Assembly: GCA_905178155.1 (NCBI GenBank)
Contig: CAJINV010000002.1
Span: 10,648,709 to 10,712,708 of the forward strand
Reading direction: 5' to 3'
DNA from: Amoebophrya sp. A120
Lineage: Eukaryota; Sar; Dinophyceae; Syndiniales; Amoebophryaceae
Length of the DNA: 64,000 bases
Below the pieces are notes generated by a model. It was not told the origin of the DNA. It worked only from the letters and a program-made list of their open reading frames with translations, and ran no database searches. Of the stretch, positions 31,625 to 41,371 are shown in pieces (position 1 is the stretch's first letter; every line of letters begins with the position of its first letter). The translations under genes were made by a program, and so were the position numbers.

Positions 31625-32529
31625 CTACGCACTCTTCTTCTTGGCCTTCTCGGCGTCCATTTTCAAGGGTACACCATTCATGCGAAAGAAAGAGTTCATG
31701 ACAATCGGCCGGCGGGCAAAGGCAGATGGTTCCTTTTTCAACTCCCTCACCGTCCACCCGACCTGATTTTTTCACGTTGAAATGTATGGTTGCGAAAAAA
31801 AAAACGGTGCGTTATGCGACTTAGATTTTTGCGAAACCACATGATCAGCCCACTCTACTCTCGTGCCGCGCAACAACAAGAAACAAATTCTGAATCCGTT
31901 AGTGCTACCTCCTGACTCGCCAAGAGCGGGAACCTGCTCTTCTCTTGCCAGTCAATCGCCTTTCGCTTCTTCAAATAGGCGTGCCTTCCCTCTCCCTCGC
32001 AACTGACTCCAAAGTAAAGCAGATCCTCAATGGTCATGTTTCCCGGGAGCGGGAACTCGTTCATTTTTCGGTTGGTGAAGGCCGTGCTCCCCGTGTTCGA
32101 CATGCCGCTGCCGCGCGACCGGTTGCGCTGCTTGTCAAAGGGATTATCCACGAGTCCCATCTTCTGGCACAGGTAGTGCTCGGCGGAGCTGCATCGCTTC
32201 AGCGCGCCTTCGTTCTGGGACTGGACGTTGAAGGTAGTAACCTGGCATAATTTGGGCATAATTATCCACTGTATCAACTGAAAAAACTAAAACCTCCGAG
32301 GCAGAACAGAAAGGTCTTGCTCACATAGCACAAGAAGTTCAAAGTTGCATCCGGCGATATAATCACGGTATCTTAAACGAATTCAATGTACCTCCTCTCT
32401 TGGTGCGGGTTCGGTCGACCTCGCACGCGCCAGGGTTTCCCTTAACAGTGCCTCATCTGCCCATTTGCGGTTCAGCTTGTTCTCCTTCTCGATGGACTTT
32501 CGGATCGTGTTCAGCGTTGCTGTGTCCAT
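31625..32529 (-). CDS. Hypothetical basic protein, 214 aa, three exons
   Basis: Exons 32392-32529, 31909-32277 and 31625-31762; each is a multiple of three and both introns are GT-AG, phase 0. Start MDTATLNTIRKSIEKENKLN; the joins read PAPREE-LIQWIIMPKL and LLASQE-VGWTVRELKK; the end is KMDAEKAKKKSA. The protein is moderately basic, with several Asn/Phe/Pro-containing segments (MTIEDLLYFGVSCEGEGRHA), and lacks membrane segments. The pattern of short conserved-looking segments recalls small flagellar axoneme proteins, but I cannot assign a family. Confidence 0.7.
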
Positions 32530-33028
32530 CTTGACGAGGTAGCGTGCTATAATGAATCCCTCGCTTCGGCCAACACAAGAAGTATCAACACATCTAGTCC
32601 TGTAAGAGTCTCTGTTGAACGTTTTGTGTCTCCGTACAACGACAAACATCAAACTCAAAACCGAAGACGTCACCGAGGGAAGATAGAACCCGACAGCGCA
32701 CTGTACTCTCTCGAAATATTTGCCAAGCGGGATCGAGTGGACTGTTAGCTGTGGTCTCTTACTCTTGCAACTCGTCAGGCCACGCCAATATTAAGTATTC
32801 ACGCCACTCTTAGTAGACGACGATAGAAAAACGAAATGCACGACGAGTCCCAAGTAAAAACACCTCCGCACACGTACAGCATAAATTACGCTACTATTTT
32901 TCCTTCATGATGTGTGTTTGTTCCTGAAACTGTTATTCACGAATTACATCTTCCGGTAAGGGCGAAACGCAAAATCTTACAGGAGGATGCGCAACACGAT
33001 AGCGATCATCTCACGTGGCTTTCTTACC
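32530..33028. other. Intergenic stretch
   Basis: About 500 bases without supported coding content. Confidence 0.3.
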
Positions 33029-34620
33029 CTACTTGAACTTAGGCTTGCTCGTCCTCCGTGTGCCGGGTGAAAGACTTTCCTCCTTCTTCCGCACCCGCTC
33101 CCGGCGCAGCCAATTCTGCGCAAACGTGACGATCCGCTTGTAGTCGCCCTTGCCGTACCCCGGTTCGAGGCTTTTCCGGCACAAGACCGCGCAGAAGCAA
33201 AACTCCTTCAACAATCGCAGCTCGTAGGACTCGCGCATGGCTTCCGGCGTTTTGTAGCTCAAGAGTTCGTCCGCCCACAGGTTTTCGTAGTTCGGCACGT
33301 CCCTCTTTTGGATCAAGTCTTCCAACACGTCAATCTGCGCGTCGAGCTCGAAACAATTCAGATTGCAGTCGCCCTCCCGCTTTGCGGACTTGGGGATGTT
33401 TCCAAGGAGCTCATCCAGCTCCTGCTTGTCCGTCAGGAAGGTTTGCAGCATGGAAATCAAGTGCATGCGATGGAGAATGAGCAAATCGGTGCGTTCCATC
33501 AGGAGGACCCGGATGGCAAACCCGAGCTCCCCACCGACCGCAGACATGCTATTTTTACGATTTTGATACGATAGAAATCATTTTGAAAGGACCAGAAACA
33601 TACAGTGTGACACAGAAAATACGTCCCAATCGTCCAGCATCTACTTCGTGAACGTAAGTGAGGCCATATTTCATCCATCTGATACCTGAACTCGTAATCC
33701 CTTTCCTTGAAACGTTCCACCGCTTCCAGCACGTTTGTGTGGGCTCCGTGCGGCGTCACACTGTATGGATCCAGCCCCGCTTCCTCGATGCTGTCGATGA
33801 GTTCCATGTGCGCCTGGGCCTGCTCGGGCGTCAGATCATCCAGAGTGTGTTTCTTTTCCAGAGGTGGGGCCCCCGCCGCGTCCGAAGCGACCGACTCCCG
33901 CACGCTCTCCCGGTCCGCTTCCGTCTGCGAGTCACTGGCCATCGCAGCCGCGCCAAAGGTTTGGGACCGGCTCATGTGCTTTAGGTCTTTCTGTTTCTGG
34001 ATCTCCTCGTCGCGCTTCTTCTTTTCCCGCTCCTCAAACTCCTGCAGGAGGTTCAGCACATCCGGGTTCTGCTTCTTCCCCTCGGGAATAACTTCCACCT
34101 CGAAGGCTACTGCAGAAGATCCCGGTTTGGAGCTGGATGAGGACTTTTGCGCGGTGCTCGCGGTCGAGATCGGGCGGTTGTTCTCACCGGTTTCGTCTTT
34201 TTTGTCTCCGTTTTCGTCCGCGGAGGAGCCTTGCTCGAGCTGGAACTTGGTGTTCGCGCGGGAAAAGGATTTTTTGGGCGAGGCCCTCTTCCCGCGCGCC
34301 CCGGAGGACGCGGTGGAGGGGGTTTTCTTGCGGTCCGACCCCTGGTCCTCCTCCTCATTTTCATCTTTTTCCACGACGACCGGTTTTTTGTTGAAGACGC
34401 ACAGCGGAACTCTGTCCTCGACGTTGGGCAAGTTCCAGCTGGGGGCGATCAGGTCCAGCGCGTTCTCCACCTCGGTCAATTGCTTCTTGTTCATATCCGG
34501 GTCGAAATCCTCCAGACTCGGGTATTGGGGCACCAGGTCTCCGAAATCCGTCGAACTTGTGCTCCGGAGTTGCGAACCCGGCCGGGAACTCGCTTCCGAC
34601 GCCTGGTGGATGTGGATCAT
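33029..34620 (-). CDS. Hypothetical coiled-coil protein, two exons
   Basis: Exon 1 runs from ATG 34620 to about 33689 and exon 2 from about 33548 to the stop at 33029. The join across a GTATCAG donor and an ATAG acceptor reads RDYEF-SMSAVGGELG. Exon 1 is charged with a long helix (LNLLQEFEEREKKKRDEEIQ) and Ser-rich linkers. Exon 2 is more ordered and helical (ELGFAIRVLLMERTDLLILH ... TDKQELDELLGNIP ... KEFCFCAVLCRKSLEPGYGK) with a basic C-terminus. The next gene upstream is on the same strand only 67 bp away, so the two could be one transcription unit or one split gene. No family recognised. Confidence 0.65.
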
Positions 34621-34687
34621 GGAAAAATTGCGTTCCGTTCGAATAGCTTATTTTCATGTGCGAAATCATCGGAAACACAAAAAATTT

Positions 34688-35647
34688 TCAAGCGTCGAGG
34701 CAACATTGGATTTGCAGCACCACGATCTGTACATCCTGTCCCGACTGCAGCTGACTTGAGTTTTCTTCTTGCTGGCTGGAATCCTTCTTTTCCGCAGAGG
34801 ACCCTGATCCCGGGCGCTCCTCCGAGTTGTCCGCCGCGCCTTCTGGCTTTTCCTCCGCCCCGCCTTCCGCCGACTCGGTCTTCTTCAGCCCGCCCAGCAT
34901 CGTCGCGAGGCGCACGACGCTCTTCAGCTTGAACTTCCGCACATTCGTTTCGCCGTCCTCCCCCGCCTCCTCTTCCTTCTCCTCCTCGACCTGTTCTACC
35001 AGTTCCTCCTGCGGAAACAGCGCGCGTTTTATCAGCCGCCAGTTGTCCGCCGTTGGAAATTTGTACGCCTGGATTTTCTTCGCCAGCCGTCGGGTGTCGC
35101 CGAAAAGGTAGTTCCGCACGAGGTCCCACTTGTCCGCGGTAAGTCTCTCGTGGTGCGGCATCTCGTCGAAGAGGAGATCGAAGTCCAACAAGAATTTGAG
35201 CAGGAAGCACAAGACCGGCGTCGCGGTCTCCCGCCGGGTGCTTTTCATCATTTCCACCCCCACGTCCCAGCCCCCCGGCCGCAGCCGAAACTGCACTTTG
35301 CTCTGCACCTCCAGCATCCAATTCGTGTACTGGACGCGGCTGCTGGCATCCCAGGTGGCGAAGTCGTTGAGCTGGGTGTAAAGACTGTTGTCCGTTGTCG
35401 ACTCGTCCACCTGTTTCTGTTTTTTCGTGGCGAGGGGCTTTTTCTTCTTCTGGTTCCCGTAGTCCGGCTCGCCGTAGTAGAGGGAAGCGATGTCCTTCAG
35501 AACCTGGATCCGACCGGGCAGATTGAAGTCGCCCGTCTTGGTGCGGCAGTTTTTAATCTTCGTGATCACATTGTCCATGTTCATGAAGGGGTTCGTGGGC
35601 TTTGCCGGCGAGAGGCTCGCCGTAGAGCTCTTGCGACTTGGCGGCAT
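34688..35647 (-). CDS. Hypothetical protein, 319 aa
   Basis: Single frame from ATG 35647 to a stop at 34688. Residues 20-190 look folded: NPFMNMDNVITKIKNCRTKT, YTQLNDFATWDASSRVQYTN and PVLCFLLKFLLDFDLLFDE. The last 100 residues are acidic and Ser/Gln-rich (EEEKEEEAGEDGE) and probably disordered. No motif recognised. It lies immediately upstream of the coiled-coil gene on the same strand; the possibility that they are exons of one gene should be kept open. Confidence 0.65.
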   Translation of the reverse strand: MPPSRKSSTASLSPAKPTNPFMNMDNVITKIKNCRTKTGDFNLPGRIQVLKDIASLYYGEPDYGNQKKKKPLATKKQKQVDESTTDNSLYTQLNDFATWDASSRVQYTNWMLEVQSKVQFRLRPGGWDVGVEMMKSTRRETATPVLCFLLKFLLDFDLLFDEMPHHERLTADKWDLVRNYLFGDTRRLAKKIQAYKFPTADNWRLIKRALFPQEELVEQVEEEKEEEAGEDGETNVRKFKLKSVVRLATMLGGLKKTESAEGGAEEKPEGAADNSEERPGSGSSAEKKDSSQQEENSSQLQSGQDVQIVVLQIQCCLDA

Positions 35648-35699
35648 GGTTGAAGTTTTATTGTAAAAGTTTTGCTACTAGTGCTACTCTGCGCGAAAC

Positions 35700-37080
35700 A
35701 GCGCGCCTCTTTTCAGCTAGTTACATACTGGAGCAGGTTTAGAGAAACTGAGCTCATCAAATGATAGGCTTTCCACCATCCGAACTGCTTGCCCCGCTTT
35801 GCATCTGCACAAATGTCGCAGAGCGACAGGCCTATAGAGGCATGTAGAGGCAGGCCTACTCGAACACAGCGAGACATGTAGAGGCACTCTCTCGGAGGCT
35901 GCTTCGTGCCGTTGCAGGACCGGCCCGCCGCGAACATTCGCCGGAAGCTGGGGCCAAAACACACAGCGCCTAGACCAGTGAAAATGCTGGCAGCCGGACT
36001 AATGTGTCGAGCGCGCGAGGCGGCTGCCAATTGCCGGAAGGCCGCGGCGCAAAGGCCCGGGCCTTCCCCCGGCGATGCGGGCCGGGCCCAGGCGCTTCTT
36101 GCCCGGCGGGCGATACGCGGCGCAGCGCGGCCGGAAGCCCAGGATCGGGGCCGGGGGCCGGGCGCCGGCCTGCGAACGGGACGCCTTGCGGCGCGTGGCA
36201 CCAGAGCGGCCCCCGCGGCCCGGTCCCTCGTACTTTCCCGGCTGCCGCGGTTTGCTCGGCAGCGCCTTCGCCCTTAAATCACCCGCGAGAAGGCTACCGC
36301 TGGCCCAGGGGGAGGCCGCTCCCAACTGCGCAAAAAATCCCTGCTCCTGTCCTTGAACCAACCCGCGCCGTCCTTGTCCTTCCGCCACCCCGCCACGTCC
36401 AGACAGATTACCCCGCCCCTTGGAGCGTCGATCCGCAGAGCCACCCACGCGCCCCTATTGAAGGGGCGCGCAGGCTCCCGCTCCGCGCTGGTTCGCTGCC
36501 CGGCCCCCGAGGCGCGCCGGCGCCCAACAGCCAGCCGGGCGCGTAGTCGCCGACGCCGAGGGCCGCGGGCCTTGCCGCGTCCCGCCATCTCCAGCCGGCG
36601 GCCCAGCGTACATGTTCGGCGGGATTAGGGCTACGATGTGCACGCCGCCGCCGCCGAACGTTCTCAGTATGGGGCCCCGCCTTCAGCGCGGAAAGCGCGG
36701 TCTACCGCCGCGGCCTTCTTATCCGCTGCCGCAAGCCTCAGGCCGAATGCCCTCCGCCTGCCGTCCGCGAAGTTGCGCCACGCGCCTGCCGCGCGAGCTT
36801 TGCGCTCTTTGTCTTCGTCGAGGAACACGCCGGGGAGCCTCTCGCCGCACTGACCGCAGTAGGTCCGCGGCATCTCCTTTGTCGGCGTTTTCCTCGATCC
36901 GCGCCGGCTTCGCAGGATCTACGTAGATTGCGCCAGGCTCCTCGCGCTTGCCTCCGGCGCCCGCGGCTGCGCAATCGTCGAGGCGGTTCGTGTCGTCCGC
37001 GAACTCGCCTGACCATGAGGCGCACGCGGATCGGCAGCACTCGGCCCGCTAGGGCGGCGCGCTATTCTTCGTCGTTTTTG
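35700..37080. repeat. GC-rich, palindrome-rich island
   Basis: About 1.2-1.4 kb of strongly GC-rich sequence between two minus-strand genes with ordinary composition. Contains GGCCCGGGCC-type palindromes, GC-rich inverted repeats and a small direct repeat (CATGTAGAGGCA, twice near 35840-35890). All six frames are open for long distances but encode only Arg/Ala/Pro/Gly-rich translations, the expected artefact of high GC. No rRNA, tRNA or protein recognised. Confidence 0.5.
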
Positions 37081-37255
37081 AACACGTGGCGCGTAGCTCT
37101 CATGTTTTGTTTTTCAAAGAGAACGGCAACCCGCGAACAATCTAAAAAAACACTCACCCGATCAAAATCGGAATCGCCACAGACCGCATTGCTGTGTCCG
37201 AGACAGCGCGAAACTTCTGTGCTGTCCCGCAAAAATGCAGAAGGGCTCGTCGTTT

Positions 37256-40200
37256 TCATGTGTGAGCAGTAATTATTGACTCGTCTTTCAATGTCAACAC
37301 CGCCTCAGCGTCAAAAGTTGTCAAAAAGCGCGAGTGCAAAAAGCGCAAAATTCGACGATGCTGCTTCGGAAGGAAAAGAAAACTTGTCTTCTGAACCATG
37401 ATCAATGCGAGCACATGAGTCAAAAACGCAGCGCCTGACCGCTGTCCTTTGCCCAGCAGTCGCCTCCACTCGCTGCTTCTGACAATGTACGCCGCGCGCG
37501 CTGTTTTCGCGTTTGCAGCGGCCGATGGCGTGTCTGCGGAAGCCGCTTCAGAAACTGCTTCCCGGCGCGGCTTCAGCGCTGGTTTCTGTCCAACTCGCCC
37601 CCGAAACCAGCTCGCTATCCCGCCCCCAGACGACGTCTCTTCCACGTGAAGTTCGCGCGCGCACACCGGAAGCGGAATCGCGTAGGAAAGCGGTCCTCGC
37701 GGCTCGCGTGAAGAGGAGAATGACTTGCTGTGCACAGCACTTTGCTGCTCCGTCGTCGTGTCTTTTGTCGTCTGTGTTTCCTCACCCGATGACGAAGACG
37801 GGTAGACCGTCTTCGAAGAAGACGGCACGTGAAAACTATATGGACTTGTTCCTGGCTTCGCTTCTGCATCGTCGGCCGCAGCTGTGGCGACGACGACATC
37901 CTCGTCGTCGTCCTGCATGAGCGCGTTTTCGTCAAAGCTCGTACTGCTGTCGCCTCGGGTGGCGGCCTGATTACTGTTTTTGTCCACGACATCGTAGTCC
38001 AGCTTTTCCTCGCGCATGAACGGGACCAGCTCGTGCAGGATCAGGTGCACCAGCTTCTCCTGGCAGTCGTGCGCTTCGACGGTCGACGCGGTCTTCTCGG
38101 ACAGGAGCAGCTCCGATTGCTTCAGCAGCGCTTTTTGCATCTTCTCCGCGTCAAACTCCGGATCCAGTGCCCAGCTCAGTGCGCGGAACAGGGGCTCCCC
38201 GGACAGCAGCTGCTCCATGCTCTCGAATACTTGCGACTTCGCGTTGCTGTTCTCCGAGAAAGACACAATCGTTTGCCTCTTCTCGTCGAACACGTGCTGT
38301 CGCGCGTCGATCCGGTTTTTCAGGTCGACTAAATGGTCTGCGAAGACTTCGAACACGATTGCGATCCTCCTCTGGTGCTTCTGCGGGTGGAAAAAATCCT
38401 GCACCGCGCGGTCGCTTGTCAGACCGCGGTGGTTGGCGAAGTACGCCTGCAGCTTGAGCTGTGTCAGCTTTTGCGAAGAAGATTGTTGCTGCTTCCTTCC
38501 AGCAAGCATCTGCGCATTGCCATTTTTCCGGGAGGAAGGCGTAACGAGCGCGGATACGGTGCCATTTCTGTACCCACCAACGGTGTTCACGGTCAGCTCG
38601 GGGAAGTTTTTGTTCCGAAAAGTGCTTCCGCTGGGAATCCTATCGTTCAAGTTGGGAAAGGGCTGCTCCAACCTACCACCGTACTGAATCAGACCGCTGT
38701 CGTAGTCGTCGAGTAACGGGGCGTACGGCAACGCATGCTCCTTCGGCTGCACGAATTTGGTCCCCAGTTGCGTTCTCTTCGCGTAGCTCGACTTGTTGCT
38801 CCTCCGTTTCTGAAAAGCCGGGGACGCGCGACGGTTCCCAAAATCCGCAGCGGTTAGAAACACGTGGTTATTGTTCATCGTTTTACCACCTTGCAGTTCT
38901 CCGAGATTCTTGTGCCGAAACACTTCCATTGCGTTTCCCAGCACGGCCGGTGAAGAAGCTGGCTGCGGAAGTTCGTGTTCAACACCAAAAAGCGACGAAG
39001 AGGAGGAGGACGAACTCACTGCTCCTGTTGTTGTGCGCACCGCTCCACCTCCGGCGGAATGAATTCTTTCAGGACTTAATTCCTGCAGTTTGTCGGCGAC
39101 TTCCAGGAGAAAGTGCAACATGATCTCCTCATAGTACATGGCCTGGATGTCCGCGTCGCGCATCACGCGGTCGATGTCGGCGTCAAACTTTTCGCAGATT
39201 GCCAACACCTTGTACCGCTGCTGGTATAAAACGGCTTCGTGATTGGCGATCTCGTCGAAATCCTCCTCCACCTTCTGCATCTCCTCCACCTCCGCTAGAG
39301 TCCCGGTACTTGGCACCATCAGTGGCTTCTGCTGCGTCGGGCCCTTCGTCTGCTGGCTCGCCAGCGTCGCGAACCGCGCCAGCTGCGCTTTTCTCGACGG
39401 GGAGTTGGAATTTTGCTGTCTATTTTGTGAGCTCTGCGATTGAGTTGCAGTGTGGTCTGTGGCTGTCGTTCCGGTCGAGGTGTCTTGTCTTTCTGAAGCG
39501 GACCCCGAGTTGTAGTTGCTGCGAGTTCGCTTCACTGGGGAAAACTCGGTTTGAAACTCCGTACGCACCTCCATGTCAAGATCAGAGAGAAGAAGAATGA
39601 CCCTCAGAATCTGCACCAAAAATTTCTGCAAGTTGGCGGAGTCCTCCACAAGCATGCGGGAGAGGTGGTGATGTAGCGCGGATCCGAGCGGGTCGTGGTT
39701 ACTACTAGAAGAACTCAACGTAGACGCAGATCTGCTTGCTGCGTTGCTCGTGCCCGATCCAGGCGGGATTTTTCTCTCATTACCTGGCACTTTCGCGTTC
39801 GTCAAAACCTGCACTGGGTCGATCACATACCACACTTCTTTCTGATGATCCTTCGCACGATCATTTCCCGCAGCTCTACCATCCGATGCAGAATTATTCG
39901 GTGTCCGTTCTACCCGCAGCCACTGCCCCAATTTGTGTTCCACTGCGGTTTGCTTGCTTTGCTGCAGAAGCTCCTGGCTGTTCAGATTCAAATTTGCCAC
40001 GAAGAGTCCCGTGGACGGGTCGACGCGAAGATCTTCTCCGAAGAGATCCGCTTGCTCAAGCGCAAGGTAATTCTTGAGCAATGGCTCGCTTGCTGTGGCT
40101 GGTGCGAATATATTTTTTGTCTCAATCGCGCACAATTCCTCGACGAGGAGCGCTCTCGCCGCTTCGAGCACATCGTCCACGGTGACGGGTAAGTGGAATA

Positions 40201-40981
40201 TGAGGTCGGTCACCAAGCGCGGCAGCCGCATTGGATCCTCTTCCTCCAGCTCGTGTGCAGAAGTGAACATAGGTGCTTGTGCTGGCGAAAAATCAAAATC
40301 ATGTTTTGATGATGCCAGAACACCCCTACTGCTTGGCGACTGTGAGGCTTGCGCAATTTTTCTGTCGCCACTGAACAAAAACAGGTGTCCGAGGATGCGC
40401 TGCGCCAGTAAATTTGTGCTTTGGTTCGCGGCGTAGCGGGAGAAACCTTCCACCGTGCGCTGCCGTATCCTTCGCAGCCGTGCCTTGTTGTTATCCTGTT
40501 CTTGGAAGGTCTGCTTTTGCAGCAACTCCACGGCAAACACGTGAAACTCGAGCAGGGTTTCCACCGGCCAGGTCGTTGCAATTTCGGAGTCCAGAGCGAG
40601 CTGCGTGAGGCAGTTCACGATGCAGTCCGCGCAGACGATCAATTGGTCGAACGTGTGGGGATACGTGCCCTGTTGGTTTTGAAGAATCCCGCGCTGAATC
40701 GGTGTCCTTGTGTCCTCGACGCTCGACGATTCGACTTTTTCGTACTCCTCTCGCAGCAGACTGCGCACGATCTGCCGCGCGATCTGGTACAAGAGGAAGC
40801 AGCAGCTGCGGAATTCGGTCACTGGTAGGCCGCGACTGGGGTGGAACAGCTTCACCAACTGGGTGAGCAGGTTCGACTCCGGGACCGTAGACGAGGGCAC
40901 TTGCTGCAGCTTCTCCACAATTTGGACAAGCTTGCGCTGCCGACCCTCGATACCCTCCGCGGCGGAGAACGAGACCGCCAT
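37256..40981 (-). CDS. Large hypothetical protein, 1241 aa, single exon
   Basis: An uninterrupted frame from ATG 40981 to a stop at 37256. The N-terminal 200 residues are helical and repeat-like (NLLTQLVKLFHPSRGLPVTE, RSCCFLLYQIARQIVRSLLR, DQLIVCADCIVNCLTQLALD), resembling an alpha-solenoid. Ser/Gln-rich linkers (for example around residues 490-560) separate further helical blocks (EEIANHEAVLYQQRYKVLAI, MYYEEIMLHFLLEVADKLQE). The C-terminus again looks folded (TSFLFLPKQHRRILRFLHSR). No catalytic motif or membrane segment seen. Probably a scaffold; family not recognised. Confidence 0.75.
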   Translation of the reverse strand: MAVSFSAAEGIEGRQRKLVQIVEKLQQVPSSTVPESNLLTQLVKLFHPSRGLPVTEFRSCCFLLYQIARQIVRSLLREEYEKVESSSVEDTRTPIQRGILQNQQGTYPHTFDQLIVCADCIVNCLTQLALDSEIATTWPVETLLEFHVFAVELLQKQTFQEQDNNKARLRRIRQRTVEGFSRYAANQSTNLLAQRILGHLFLFSGDRKIAQASQSPSSRGVLASSKHDFDFSPAQAPMFTSAHELEEEDPMRLPRLVTDLIFHLPVTVDDVLEAARALLVEELCAIETKNIFAPATASEPLLKNYLALEQADLFGEDLRVDPSTGLFVANLNLNSQELLQQSKQTAVEHKLGQWLRVERTPNNSASDGRAAGNDRAKDHQKEVWYVIDPVQVLTNAKVPGNERKIPPGSGTSNAASRSASTLSSSSSNHDPLGSALHHHLSRMLVEDSANLQKFLVQILRVILLLSDLDMEVRTEFQTEFSPVKRTRSNYNSGSASERQDTSTGTTATDHTATQSQSSQNRQQNSNSPSRKAQLARFATLASQQTKGPTQQKPLMVPSTGTLAEVEEMQKVEEDFDEIANHEAVLYQQRYKVLAICEKFDADIDRVMRDADIQAMYYEEIMLHFLLEVADKLQELSPERIHSAGGGAVRTTTGAVSSSSSSSSLFGVEHELPQPASSPAVLGNAMEVFRHKNLGELQGGKTMNNNHVFLTAADFGNRRASPAFQKRRSNKSSYAKRTQLGTKFVQPKEHALPYAPLLDDYDSGLIQYGGRLEQPFPNLNDRIPSGSTFRNKNFPELTVNTVGGYRNGTVSALVTPSSRKNGNAQMLAGRKQQQSSSQKLTQLKLQAYFANHRGLTSDRAVQDFFHPQKHQRRIAIVFEVFADHLVDLKNRIDARQHVFDEKRQTIVSFSENSNAKSQVFESMEQLLSGEPLFRALSWALDPEFDAEKMQKALLKQSELLLSEKTASTVEAHDCQEKLVHLILHELVPFMREEKLDYDVVDKNSNQAATRGDSSTSFDENALMQDDDEDVVVATAAADDAEAKPGTSPYSFHVPSSSKTVYPSSSSGEETQTTKDTTTEQQSAVHSKSFSSSREPRGPLSYAIPLPVCARELHVEETSSGGGIASWFRGRVGQKPALKPRREAVSEAASADTPSAAANAKTARAAYIVRSSEWRRLLGKGQRSGAAFLTHVLALIMVQKTSFLFLPKQHRRILRFLHSRFLTTFDAEAVLTLKDESIITAHT

Positions 40982-41371
40982 GGTAAAGGGAATTTGTGAT
41001 CAGTCTGAGGAGCCACAAGTGGTGAAAACTTGTCTTCTATGTCGGTCGTTATTTTGTGACTACGGACCTTTTTGGCCTCCTGGGTCCTCGTACCGTCATT
41101 GTTGATGATGTTGTCAATGCAGCTACATGCGAAACGGACAACTTTTGGCAGCATCAGCCATCAGCGTGTTCAACTTCATCGTCATCGAATACACCACCGT
41201 CATATCGTTCATTACTGCACCTTCCCTCCTCTACCGCGCGCGGCGCTTCATCGTACAGCAGGAAACGAACACTCAGATAATGCAGAAGGAAACAACAGAA
41301 GTCTCGACTGAACTTGCCTCAAGCACAAGGGCGCGAATATATCTGCGCGTGGTGGAAAAAAGTTCTTCTGT
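40982..41371. other. Intergenic stretch
   Basis: About 390 bases between the 1241-aa gene and the stop of the EGF gene; nothing supported. Confidence 0.3.

Noticed and set aside
35906-36650. Several overlapping long frames in the GC-rich island
   Set aside because: All frames are open on both strands with Arg/Ala/Pro/Gly-rich translations, the expected result of high GC, and none shows a motif.
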